From Guadua angustifolia (lineage: Eukaryota > Streptophyta > Magnoliopsida > Poales > Poaceae), in NCBI GenBank assembly GCA_036346375.1, contig CM070515.1, forward strand, positions 12,050,423 through 12,114,422: DNA of 64,000 nt, written 5' to 3'. Positions 24,001-33,794 of this stretch are shown in pieces. Under the pieces are notes generated by a model. That model saw only the letters and a list, made by a program, of their open reading frames with translations. It ran no database searches and was not told the DNA's origin. Each line of letters starts with the position of its first letter. Within the stretch, counting starts at the first letter, position 1. The position numbers and the translations under genes were made by a program.

Positions 24001-26211
24001 AAACCAAACTAAGTTGTAGGTGCTCTTTCACAAAATTTAAATTACAAGGTTCTTGAAGGAATGTAAAGCTAAAGATGGGTATGAATGTATGACTCCAGCT
24101 AGTTACTTCATGGTACAACAGACCAATTTTTTTAGGGGTACAAGTAGGGGTTCAATGTTTATTTATGATTTTCTAGAGTTTATAAATGCCGTTTTGCTAT
24201 TTTAAGATCTATAAAAGCAATTTATTCGTGAAAATAAAACGAAAATTATGCTAGAAATAATTTTCCTAGGTTCAAAATGTTCCAAAGTATTTTTGAGAAT
24301 TTTTCCGGAATTTTTGAACTCTATTTGATATTTTCTATAAAGCCATTTGTATTTCTGAACTTATTTTAATTCGAAAATAAATGTAAATTCTCCATTATCC
24401 TTTTTGGGCGAAGTGGGCTAAGTTTTTGATGGAATTTCCGGATCCATTCATATGGAATTTCATTTCCGTCAGAAATGGCTCTTCCGTATCCATTTCCGAC
24501 AAAAAATTTCCGTCTCCATTTTCGTATCGATATTTTCTGTTTCCATTTCCGAAAAAATGCTTCCGTTTCCGTTTTTCTCCGAAACGGTCGGAAATTCTGT
24601 TTCCATTTTCATCCCTGGGTACAAGGATGCACACCCCACACGCACACTCACACACACACACTCACACGTACGCACATGCGTGTGCCTGCGCTACACACGA
24701 CAAGGAAATTTTTTAGAGGCTCTAGGTTCTCCGGAGTGTGAGTACACGTTATCCCACTAAATGCACACACATGTGTGTACCCATTTTTATTAATTCCATC
24801 CGAGTCATCAGCTCAGATGGAAAATGAGCCACTAGCGTCCAAACCACGGTTCAAATGCTAGTGGGTAGTGTCACTCTCGGCGTTGCTTGCCAAGCAAGCA
24901 AGGCTCGCTCCTCGTGCAACAGAACAATTTATTCACTTTCACTTGCGCAACTACATGATGCGGAGTTGCAATTATTGTTTGAATACAATCAAGTTCATTC
25001 CAGAATAATGCATCAATCTGTCTTGCATGCATGCTTTATCTGAGAAAAAGATGAAATTAGTCACAGAACTTAAAAAAGTATGATTTAGTGCCTAAACTCT
25101 TAGTGCACATCATTATTTTAGTCCCTCAACTCACTATATTATTTATTGTTCAATCAGTCTTTGCAATGAAATCACTAGTTCACTACGTATGGTAGGTCAT
25201 ATATACATTCTAAAATTACACGACCACCACAGGGCATGCACCTATCATTTGTTAAGGTTAATGCATCACACCGGGACAGTGCAGTTTTTTGAAACAGACA
25301 AATGACCAATTTAAAAAATAAATATAAAGCAACAACAAAATGGTCAAATAATGGTTTGGACAGTGGTAAAATGCGCATGGGCCAATTGTGATCCAAGCAA
25401 CCACTACGTTTCACCTCACGGGGAAAAGGTGTAACGCCCCAATGATAACCAAAGCACCACATCAAGCATGCGAAAAGCGGTCAGCAATTAAAGAGGGCCT
25501 TGATTTTTACAGACACACTCCACGCATAGCACATAGAAGGCATAGATCAAATTGGGACAACATGCACCAACAGCTCAACATCTCTACGGCTAAAGCAAAG
25601 ACACCACATCTCGTATTACCACTAAAAATCCTTTTTGCTGGAAGGAAATGCCGCTATAGAGACAAGTAAGCCAAACTGCATCGATTCTCGAGGTAACGGC
25701 AAGTAAACAAACCCAAATTACCATTAAATGCATGCTTAAAATTACCAATCACTCATGCAAGCCTCAATGATCCAGTTCGGGGGTACACATGCGCAGCACG
25801 GTTACTTGACTTACTTCCACATGCAGTTCCATTCCGTTATCATCCAGACACCCACATCTGCAACACTTCGTAATTCAAGTTCAACCACACCGATCATTCA
25901 CGCCTAGTATAACCTTAAATCCACCAACCTAGATTTCTCCTCTACATCAAATTACAGCCGCAGAGAATAACTGACGAGCCAAAGCGTCCATCTCCCACAG
26001 ATCCGGTTCAAAAGTACAACCTAGCAGAGGCCATAAACTGCTTAGGGGAGGGAATCTGACCTAGGTGGAACTCGTGGCCGCATTGCAGCTTGGCGACGGA
26101 CCTGCACCCGCCGCGGCCGACCACCGGATCCAGGCAGATGGAGCACGGCGCGCCCCCAGCCGGCTCCGCCTGCGACGCCGCCTCGGGCGGCGGTGACCTC
26201 TCCAGATCCAT
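15012..26211 (-). CDS. RING-H2 E3 ubiquitin ligase, RFI2-like, 6 exons
   Basis: Predicted RING-type E3 ligase. The RING and following segment resemble Arabidopsis RFI2, a repressor acting in red/far-red and photoperiod signalling; an equivalent role here is inference. Minus-strand exons: 26211-26061, 23815-23652, 23380-23322, 17387-17362, 17293-16930 and 15519-15012. They total 1272 nt, or 423 aa, with all phases consistent and GT-AG borders. The RING-H2 ligands are C23-x2-C26, C44, H46, H49, C52 and C65-x2-C68 (CSIC, CGHEFHLDC, CPNC). A short EKGSWLYASG stretch and PFGFQWCPFSGFTQL follow. The C-terminal half is low-complexity, rich in H, P, G and S, with a conserved SHWWGTFNPIQNHTHGSF patch. 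Intron 1 holds a Ds-like hAT element, intron 3 a complete Gypsy element and intron 5 an hAT element. Exon 4 is only 26 nt. No inactivating change was seen. Confidence 0.85.
15609..16736. mobile_element. hAT-type element, 1128 bp, in RING intron 5
   Basis: Terminal inverted repeats are CATGGTTATTAAAACGT on the left and, inverted, CATGGTTATTAAAACGTCG on the right. A perfect 8-bp target duplication, CTTGCAGC, lies at 15601-15608 and 16737-16744. Subterminal AAACG/CGTTT words are frequent. The middle (about 15900-16600) is CpG-rich and carries a tandemly repeated GCCGCCATGGAGGTCGA segment, with ORFs on both strands lacking a recognisable domain. It could be a captured host fragment. There is no transposase. 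Its GC-rich core is unlike the surrounding intron. Confidence 0.8.
17543..17920 (-). repeat. Gypsy element 3' LTR
   Basis: 378 bp, the downstream LTR in element orientation. It differs from the other LTR by scattered substitutions and by lacking short insertions (the other copy is 398 bp). Ends are TGATATGG and CCATATCA. Confidence 0.9.
17877..18335 (-). pseudogene. Gypsy integrase C-terminal part
   Basis: Encodes MKQRYDLHHREVTFTVGDWV, then a KLAPKYFGPYKVISRIG stretch (the GPY/F module) and LHNVFHVSMLKPFRG. These are standard for the end of Ty3/Gypsy integrases. The expected chromodomain is degraded or missing before the LTR. It connects to the upstream integrase ORF through a frame change near 18340-18590. 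Confidence 0.8.
18596..19369 (-). pseudogene. Gypsy integrase, zinc-binding and core region
   Basis: Contains the HHCC-type region (THEGVYKTFHRIKQGFFW, then CLICQQHK) and the start of the catalytic core (WADVSMDFVVALPKSQGKTAL, VVDRLSKYGHFIAI). The frame breaks after the SVHSG stretch. The later core (HGMHESIVSDRDPVFTS and YHPQTDGQIEVVN) is readable only by changing frame. Function would be strand transfer of element cDNA. This copy is defective. Confidence 0.8.
19370..20741 (-). pseudogene. Gypsy reverse transcriptase and RNase H
   Basis: RT begins near 20741 and includes WRFCVDY, KFFTKLDLRSGYHQVRM, TAFRTHHGHFESLVMAFGL and the active-site block read as VFFVDILVYS. The first catalytic Asp of the expected FFDD is Val (codon at 20151-20153). 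A TAG (20442-20444) falls between VDY and ELN where an Arg codon is usual. A linker (RSFLGLTGYYRRFI) and RNase H (VECDASSTGIGVVLQQ, YERELIGLSKAI, VRTDHASLKYLL) follow to about 19390. The stop and the active-site change make this RT non-functional. Confidence 0.85.
20945..21170 (-). pseudogene. Gypsy aspartic protease region
   Basis: Minus-strand reading gives VGLVDSGSTHNFISDH, the retropepsin active-site motif with its DSG at 21071-21079. The surrounding protein is hard to follow because of frame changes, but the position between gag and RT is correct. It would process the polyprotein. Confidence 0.7.
21174..22356 (-). pseudogene. Gypsy gag
   Basis: Starts inside the primer-site side with MASVEERLGTLEVTVARMET (about 22326). 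A frame change leads into the gag core: YELPLFDGSEDPLLWLRQCE, VEMAGMHLRGEAHEVLDNW and WDEFHETFLQRF. A second frame change near 21770 leads to a segment ending in a zinc-knuckle-like LCYNCDEVYSRGHRCKRLF (about 21285-21230). It is a nucleocapsid structural protein of the element. Three reading frames are needed, so it is not translated intact. Confidence 0.8.
22358..22755 (-). repeat. Gypsy element 5' LTR
   Basis: 398 bp, upstream LTR in element orientation and adjacent to the initiator-Met primer site. It carries short insertions compared with the left copy (around 22597-22612 and 22644-22653). Confidence 0.9.
24145..24617. mobile_element. Ds-like hAT element, 473 bp, in RING intron 1
   Basis: Starts TAGGGGTTCAATG and ends TTTTCATCCCTG, so the inverted end is CAGGGATGAAAA, the Ac/Ds-type terminus. 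A perfect 8-bp duplication, GGTACAAG, lies at 24137-24144 and 24618-24625. The right 200 bp are packed with TTTCCGTTTCC-type words, which resemble the transposase-binding subterminal repeats of Ac/Ds. There is no transposase ORF. Confidence 0.88.
24626..26060. other. Remainder of RING intron 1
   Basis: A CA-rich microsatellite lies at about 24632-24690. The rest is unique-looking intronic sequence with no exon, ORF or element I can support. Confidence 0.5.
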
Positions 26212-26397
26212 AGCCTCCCCCCAGCGCCCGAGCTCCCCCGCTCCGCCTGCCTCTCTCGCGTCGCGCTCGTGAGGGCCGGGAGCTCGCACGGGAGGGAGAG
26301 GAGGGAGGAAAGAGAGGGGAGGTGTGGTTGGCTCGTGGGGAAGAGAGAGAAATGAGAAGGGTGCGTCCGAACGGAACGGAAGGGAAGGGACAGGGGG

Positions 26398-27659
26398 AAA
26401 TTTCACTGTTGTAGAAAAAAGATTTTTTTAAAAAATAGCCTCGGCACGATTTTTTTTCCCATATTTGGCCCTGAGCCCGCAAAAGTCACGCACGGGAGCG
26501 CAAAATTTAGGCTTTATCAACGCGACACCTGGTATTGCAGCGCTCCCACTCAATAAAACGCTAAAAAAAAATACAGCGCAGCGAAGTCCGACCGTGAAAT
26601 GCAAAAAAAAAAAAAGAAAAAGAAAAAGAAAGAAGCATGCAGCGATACTGAAGCGCTGCATGTACTATAGCACTTTTTTTTTTTGCTCTGGGTGGAGGCT
26701 GATTCCAGGGAAAATATATTATAATTTTAGTAGGTCTTATAAATTCATTATAATAGAAAAATTCGTACTGCAGCTAGTTTCAAAAAAATAACTCTATAGG
26801 TAATTCTAAACAAATCGCAAGACGACTAGTCTTGAAAATCGTACGTCATACAACAAATATTTTGAGAACCTATATTCTATGGGGCAGAATATAACACAAT
26901 ATATTTGAAGACTCATATTTTGTGAGCCCAATTACTATTAATAATTCTACAGGCCGAATTGCCGTCAATAATATTGTGGGCCGTCAGTAATATTTTTTTT
27001 GACGGCCCGCATAATTATTGACGGTAATTGGGCCAGCGGAATATGGGTCCTCAAATATATTTTTTTGACGGCCCGCAGAATTATTGACGGTAATTGGACC
27101 AGTGGAATATGGGTCCTCAAATATATTGTGTTATATTCTGCCCCCTAGAATCCTTAAAATATTTAAGGATGATGTGTGATTTTTAGAACTAGTTGCCATG
27201 CCATTTTTTTAGAACTACTTGCAGAATTATTTTTAAAAACAAGTCACCTACAATTTTTTTATTATAATATATTTATAAGATCTAATAAAATTATAATGTA
27301 TTTTTTCCTAGAACCAGCCTGCACCCAAAGCAGGAAAAACAAAAAACCATGTGCTACAGTACAAGCAGTGGTACTGTAGCATATAGCACTTCAGCACCGC
27401 TGCATGCTTCTTTTTTTTGCATTTCACGGCTGGGCTTCGCTGCACTGTAATTTTTAATTCTTTTTTGTATTTTGTTGAGTAGGAGCGCTGCAATGCCAGG
27501 TGTCGCGCCGACAGCATTGCAGCACTCCTTGTTTGCTACAAGCCTAAATTTCGAGCTCCCTGTGAGCGACTTTTGCAGGTCCAGATGCGAAATCTATAAA
27601 AAAATTAGACGAAAGCTAATTCTAAAAAAACTTTTTTTAGGAGCTACAGCAGTGAAATT
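26398..27659. repeat. Foldback element, 1.26-kb imperfect hairpin
   Basis: Outer ends AAATTTCACTGTTGTAG and CTACAGCAGTGAAATT are inverted copies. The left arm (26398 to about 26790, with GCAGCGCTCC, TTTCACGG and AAGCATGCAGCG words) is matched inverted by about 27180-27659. An inner pair (GGGGCAGAATATAACACAAT near 26881 and its inverse near 27130) also pairs. Between them lies a roughly 67-bp direct duplication starting TTTTTTTGACGGCCCGC. No target duplication was found. It lies just upstream of the RING gene's start codon. Confidence 0.75.
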
Positions 27660-28206
27660 GTCCACAGGTAAGTGAAGGAGAGAGAAAATGGTAATAAAGG
27701 GCAGCGACTATGGATTGGCAGCAAGGTTACAAATTTTGTTTTTGAGTCATATCCGGTCACTCTTTGAAATCTAAAATTTCAGTAAAATCTCGTTATTTTG
27801 GATGAAATCCAGACGAAATCCAAAAGCAAAAATTCAAATCCGATTTTTTACCGAGATTTTTGAGATAAAATTCCCATAAAATTTTTAGATGACGATCAAG
27901 CTTGAGAAATTTTCTAAAATCGAATAGTGCTACTGAAAGCTGACCAACAAATTTCAACTGAATGAAAACTAGTTCAAACTACGTTAGAAAATTTTGAATA
28001 TTTTTGTGGATGGTCATGATGCATCATTAATATTCTTATAAAATTTTTAAATGGTGATTAAACTTGAGAAATTTTTAAAATTATGAATCTCAGGGGCCAT
28101 AGTTGGACTTTTGAGTGTTGTTTTCTACTTTTGTCCTATATTTTAACGTATATCTAATGATCATACATGCAAAAATTTTAACATTAATCCTCGACCAGCT
28201 GTGTTA

Positions 28207-28425
28207 GGGTCTGTTTGTTTCAATTTTGGATTCTCTAAAAGCTAATTATGGATTGTGATTGTAGAGAAGTTGATTCTCTAAAAGCTGGAATCCAAAAGCA
28301 CATATGAAGTAGATTGTGGATTCTAGTGTATATGGGTGGGCTGAATTGTGAGAATCAGACTGTTTGTTTCTAATTCTACTTTTAAGGCCAGAATCTTGAA
28401 TCAGAAGCTAAAACAACACAGACCC
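28207..28425. mobile_element. Tourist-like MITE, 219 bp
   Basis: Ends GGGTCTGTTTGTTTC and, inverted, GGGTCTGTGTTGTTTTAGC. TTA is duplicated at 28204-28206 and 28426-28428, as expected for PIF/Harbinger. The interior repeats TTGGATTCT and AAAGCT words in inverted order. Non-coding. Confidence 0.8.
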
Positions 28426-28468
28426 TTAGATTTTGGATTACAAAAGATTTTTTTTCTTACCCAACCTT

Positions 28469-31400
28469 ACTGCAAAACCGAGATCTCGCCCTCTACTATA
28501 CTGAGATTTGCTGTTTCCTGGTCAGAGATGACCGGATTCAAAAATACATGCATATCAGAACGTGTTAGCCGAGTTGGTACTGCAAAACAGAGATCTTGCC
28601 CTCTACTGCCGAGATTTGCTGTTTTCTGGCCGGAGATGACCGGTGAAACACCTCAAAATTTTCAAAAATTTGATTTATTTATTTATTTGGATTTTATTCG
28701 AATTTTTCCGGATTTATTTGAATTTTATTCGGCTATCTTTTGTTTCCTTTCCATTTTGGGTAAGGTTTCCATTTCTGGCGCTTACCAAATCCGAAGCCTT
28801 CCTTTTCGCCTTGGCCCAACTCTCCTCTTCTACCGGCCGCTTTCTCCCCACAAGCGCCCGCTTGGCCTCAGCCCAACCTCTCCACATGTCTTGGTCCAGC
28901 CAAATTGACGCAAAGACTTCTGTCATTTCCGCCCCGCAGATAGATTTGCGTCATTTGCACGCCACCGCCGCCACTGCCTCCCCACCTCCTTTCCTCCGTC
29001 TGCTGATCACATGACAAGACCGCATCCAAGGCCGCTGCCTCCTTCTCCTCGGCACACCACAGGCCCCTCCCGACAACACTATAAACCCCCCGCCTCATCC
29101 CTCCTTCACAGCTCCAGCGGCAGCCTCCTCCTTCCCCGCACCCCATCTCCATTTCTCCTGTGTCATTTCTCTCCCACAGATCGCCCACCCACGCCACGGT
29201 CACCTTCTCCGGCTCCAGTACTTCTCCGTCGTCCCGCCGCCTCCCTTTTCTCTTCCGGCCATTTTCACCCTCCACCGAATTCGCCGTAAGCTCTCCTCCC
29301 CAGTTTTCCATTCCATTTCTTGCTCCAAATTGTTCTCATTGTCATTTTTATTGCCTTCCCCACGTCCGCCATCGCTCGCCGCCACCGCTTCGCCCCTCGC
29401 TCCCTCTCTCTACCCCGCGGTCCCTAGTCGTCAGCGCGCCCTCCTCTCAATGGCATCGGGCCCCACCCCACAATGGCTTACCCTCACCAACAAGAAGATT
29501 TTTTGGCCACGCTTTGGGCATACGTCCTTGCCACCTTCCATACCACGGCTGAATTTAGACCATCAGGCACCCCAGAGTCCATTTCGCTTTTAATTCTTTT
29601 TCGGATTTAAAGTTTGTTTCAAAAATCCGAAAATTCATTCTAAAATTCAGAAAATCCCCCCAAAATCCCCAAAAATACAAAAATGCCAAAAATACATATT
29701 CTGGACCAGTTCAAGCCGCAGAGTCCAAAAATGATCTCCGTTTCGCCATACCAAGTCCAGAAAATTCCCAAAATGCCATTGACCCCTGTTCCAGCCATTT
29801 TCTCTCTAACTCTTTTTCCGATTTTCTTTCTTTGCTTTGTTTTATTCATTTATTTATCGTTTGCGTTTCTTCGCGTTAGATTCACCGTCGAAGCAACCGT
29901 TGGCACGAATCTCGGAGCAGGAGCAGACGTTGGAGCCGTCACAGGAGCAGGAGCCGTTCGGGACTAGACACGACCTCAACCCCTTCTCACTAGGCGAACC
30001 CTCAAATTCGCAAGGCAAGCCACACTCCTTGAACATGTTGAACCCATTTCCTTTATAGTATATATATATTTCTTGTATTGCATTATTTTTGTTATTTTAG
30101 AAAACTAGAAAATGTGGTAGTTTCGAATGACATGATTAGATACAACCAAATATTAAACATGTTGATATGCCCTAATTCCTTTTTAACCTTAGGCTATAAA
30201 ATATTGAACCCTCGTAGATGTAGCAATTCATACAATTATTACTTTTAGACAAATGTTTAATCTCCGAGAGATGACTCGGTTAATTTTCAAAAATTGCTAC
30301 AGTGTGGGGGACAGCTTGGGCGAACCACAGGAGGTGGGTGCTGGCCCAACCCCCAACCGATGACGAGGCCAAGGTTGTGGTGTGGTGGTGGTACAGTTGG
30401 TACCAATGGTTTGTGGAATATCATTTGGCTGAGTCTTTGGCATTTAAAGACCGACGTCTTGGGCAAAGAAAACAACTTCAGATCCCGCTTAACCACAAGT
30501 TGGGCCGGCCAATCCTATTGACTTGGTCCAACATAGCTCAGTACATTGTACTCCCCTTTAGAATGCCTATAGGAAGTAGCTGCTATTGAGGAGAATGGCA
30601 CGCAGAACAATCGGGGCGTAACGGGAATGGAGAGGCCATTCACCGGTTCACGCATAGCAGTATCCACAATATTCGTGAGCGACTCCCACGACGGCCAGGG
30701 GGTACTGAATATTGCGGACCTTGAATAGCCCACCGGGTAGGAGCTAAAGAAGGGAGTTCAACGAATGACTATGATTATCCCTACCACCCCACATGCATTA
30801 AAGTTGCATGATGTTTGTGCATAGCACCAACGGTCGATGATATCTTGTGGGTAAAGCTGAGCACCTCTGCAGAGTGATATCAATGGTATTCAAACACACC
30901 GTGCTTCCGGTTAATGAAGCTGAGTTAATTTAGGGTGATTCCTAGAATCGCGCCCAGTAGCTTTTATAATTAAAACCTGTCGTGAAGGTGGACTTTGCAG
31001 ATAACCCCTCATATTATATTGCTATTTATGGTTTGCGTTTCAAATGTAAAATGGAAAGTAATAATTACAACTTGCATCCACACTACTTGAAATCTGTGCC
31101 TACTTTTGTTTATTCCTGCATGTAATATTCAGAATTTCTGTGTAGTTTGTTGAGTACGGTTGTGTACTCACCCTTGCTCCCAATTCCCCCTCTCTAGATT
31201 TCAAATGAAGCTGGTGATCTCCAGAAGACCGTAGATGACGATGTCATTTGGTTTTGAAGGCCTTGATCTATCTGCTCAAGCCTTTCCTGTGGGTGTTCTG
31301 TAATGTATTCGGTGCCAGCCGCACTTTTTGTAAAACTCAGGCCGTTAGGCCCTTAAATTATCTTTAAAATATTCGTATTTGCTTTTATGTCTTGCAATAT

Positions 31401-31528
31401 ACGCTTGGCTACCTACAGCTAAATTTCTGGATAGCTGTGAAGGTATTTATACGCACCCCTGAAAATGACGGACCGTGACAACCGGATTCAAAAATGCATG
31501 CATATCTGAACGTGTTAGCCGAGTTGGT
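28469..31528. repeat. 110-bp tandem duplication, second copy split by solo LTR
   Basis: Copy 1 is 28469-28578. Copy 2 is 28579-28643 and resumes at 31486-31528 after the solo LTR and its duplicated ACCGG. Both copies share ACTGCAAAAC, GAGATTTGCTGTTT and TAGCCGAGTTGGT in order. The sequence then continues as single copy with a tRNA-like region. The duplication therefore predates the LTR insertion. Confidence 0.75.
28644..31480 (+). mobile_element. Solo LTR, about 2.8 kb, Tekay/Del-like
   Basis: Begins TGAAACACCTC and ends GGACCGTGACA, flanked by a perfect 5-bp duplication ACCGG (28639-28643 and 31481-31485). No second LTR, primer site or gag-pol is present, so this is a recombined solo LTR. 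Length and terminal sequence resemble the roughly 3-kb LTRs of Tekay/Del chromoviruses. That lineage is an inference. A TATA-like ACACTATAAACC lies near 29078-29089 in the same orientation, followed by a CpG and pyrimidine-rich leader that produces spurious ORFs. Confidence 0.75.
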
Positions 31529-31575
31529 GTGAAGCTTGTTACGATTCAAAAGGTTGAGGGATCGAATCCCACCCT
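31505..31575 (+). repeat. tRNA-derived SINE or tRNA relic
   Basis: A box A match TAGCCGAGTTGG (31516-31527) and a box B match GGATCGAATCC (31559-31569) are spaced 31 bp apart, as in tRNA-derived pol III promoters. A full cloverleaf cannot be folded convincingly, so I do not call a functional tRNA. Its box A is also present in the first copy of the 110-bp duplication. Confidence 0.5.
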
Positions 31576-31619
31576 ACAAACGCTACAAGTTATTCCCGTA
31601 CCTCCCTCCTTGTTTCCGT

Positions 31620-31690
31620 CATCAGGATTCGAACTGGGTCCTATGGTCTGCAGCACTCGTTCCAAGTTGCATACCAACTCAGCTCAACTT
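31620..31690 (-). repeat. Second tRNA-like relic, opposite strand
   Basis: On the minus strand a box A-like TGAGCTGAGTTGG (31686-31674) is followed by AGTTCGAATCC (31635-31625), a near-perfect box B. It faces the relic at 31505-31575. It is probably a SINE remnant or decayed tRNA. Paired, opposed pol III boxes are unusual but may be chance fragments. Confidence 0.45.
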
Positions 31691-33560
31691 ACTTTGCAAT
31701 TTTATTGCAAAATCCCGTCCAAAGAAATCTTAAGTCCAGTCCAAACACTACAAATTTTGGCCCAAATGATTGAAAACGGACGCAATTTCTCCAAGATTTC
31801 AAAAAATACTGTAGCAATTTAAATTTTTTTAAAAAATTATTCCACCACGATTATAAATCTCGAGGGTCCAAGATCTGAATTTCGCAAGGATTTTGATCCA
31901 TGATTGGAAGTACGGAATTTTTTTCCACTTTACCCTGTATTTGCCATTGGATGTTGGATCTTTATAAATATACTTATCTCATACTGCCAACTATTTTTTT
32001 ATATGCGCAATATATTACCTTGATTGTAACAAGGTGCAAAGTGAAATACAACAAAAATATTTAAGGATTCTCTGATATTAACTTATGAAACATTTTGATT
32101 TTAAGTGTACAAAACATAGCACAACTACTATTACAACGTGGAGAAAATTTTCAAAAAATCGAGTATTCGAAACCAAATCATGGTCCTGCAAAGGATAAAA
32201 ATCCTATAATCAATAACAGCACACCCAAATTCAATATTACTACGACAAAAAAATTGTAAAAGATAAAACAATGCAATGAAATTTCCTTCAATTACAACAA
32301 ACCAATCGTAACACCCGTCACAATAATATAACAAACTGATGCAACAAGAAAATACCACAACGTAACAAATCGATGACTCTATCACAATAAAATATATCTT
32401 ACTACAAGATTTGAGAAAAAAAAACTCTTACTGCAAGATTTGAGAAAGAAATATTGTAACAAACAAAATCACTTTACATACCAACGAGAAAAGCATGTTA
32501 AAACAAATTCAAGAAGCACATACAACGAAAACATACCCCGATAAAGGGGAGCATTATGCGAGTAGCTAGCGCCATCGGAAATGGAGACTGGGTGGCTGCC
32601 TGGTCGGCGAATCCGCGGCACCCGTGGTGATGCCTTCCCGTGTGGCGATGATGGCCTCGCATGAGCACGGGAGATGATGACATCCCGCGACCTCGATCAG
32701 AGGCCTGCATGTTGGCTCCGGCCGCCATGAGTGAAGTATGGCATCCAATGCCTCGGATAATTGGATTGCACCGTCCGATAGGAGAAGTCCGGGTCGAGCG
32801 TAGGAACGGTATCTTTTCCGTAATAAAAAAGTGGATAATAACGAACCTCCTTTACACTGTTTTGAACTTGTAAATTGTATTATTGTGCTGGTTGAACCTG
32901 TAAATTGTATTTTGGCACGTGTTTATTGCTTGTGTTGTTAAGCGTAGTACGATTGTCTGTAATACACTTTCATATCATCTATAGACAAAATTAAAAACAG
33001 CTCATAAAATGAATTGTTTATGTAGCTATCTATAGTGGCATCTCATATAATTAATAAATTATCTATAAAATGGTACACATAATATAAAACCGTCTGTTAA
33101 ACAATAGACAACATATTTCTCTCTTCTCCTTCTCTCTCCTCTAAACACGTAAATTACTATATGGTATAGGTTTGCTATAGCTGACATGTATCATTGTACA
33201 TGTAACATTGTACATGTAACATGTCCTCGTAGTGCACTTGTATTTGTCGGGCTATATGGTTGTTTTGTATTTAGTAAAGATGTTATTATTTCATTTGTTA
33301 AAAAAGTAAATATGATCAATATCACCTTGGTCTATGTACAAAGAGAAAATACGTCTAACAAATATCTAGCTTTACTCTATATCCTCTATATGCATGCATT
33401 CTATAGTGTTTATAAACAATAATTAGGGGTATTCTAGTCTTTTTCCATATCACCTTGGTTTTTTTACCAAGAAAATGCCCCTACAAACTTGGATGGAGTA
33501 AATAACTATTATTTTTAACTTTTTTATTTATGGATGTTACTTCGGAGCTTGTACATATTA
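31691..33560. other. Unassigned AT-rich intergenic
   Basis: No gene recognised. A short GC-rich island at about 32540-32780 gives overlapping ORFs on both strands without domain similarity. The rest is AT-rich and contains no element with visible ends. Confidence 0.45.
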
Positions 33561-33794
33561 AGGGGGTGTTTGGTATAACTCCAGCTCCACTAAAATCGGT
33601 GGAGTTGGTGTAGCAGGGTATTTCTAACTCCAGAAATTTATGGAGCTGTAGCTGTAGGTACATTAAGAGTGTTTAGGTGGATCATATTGTTTACATTTTA
33701 GACCAAAAATATAAACTTAATTCACTTTATTTTAACCAAAAAGCACCAGATATATAAGGTAGAGTTGGGATCTGGAGCTCTACCAAACATGGCC
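33561..33794. mobile_element. MITE, GGGTGTTTGGTA family, copy 2
   Basis: Starts AGGGGGTGTTTGGTA and ends TACCAAACATGGCC, giving inverted terminal repeats. The body is colinear with the copy at 2446-2677. The ends TAA/TAG could be a decayed 3-bp duplication, fitting a Tourist type. Confidence 0.7.

Noticed and set aside
28868..29552. ORFs of up to 147 codons in the CpG-rich part of the solo LTR
   Set aside because: They lie in the leader-like part of an LTR, are low-complexity, and do not match gag or other families.
31505..31575. Functional tRNA gene
   Set aside because: Box A and B are present but acceptor and anticodon stems do not form convincingly, so it is listed only as a tRNA-like relic.
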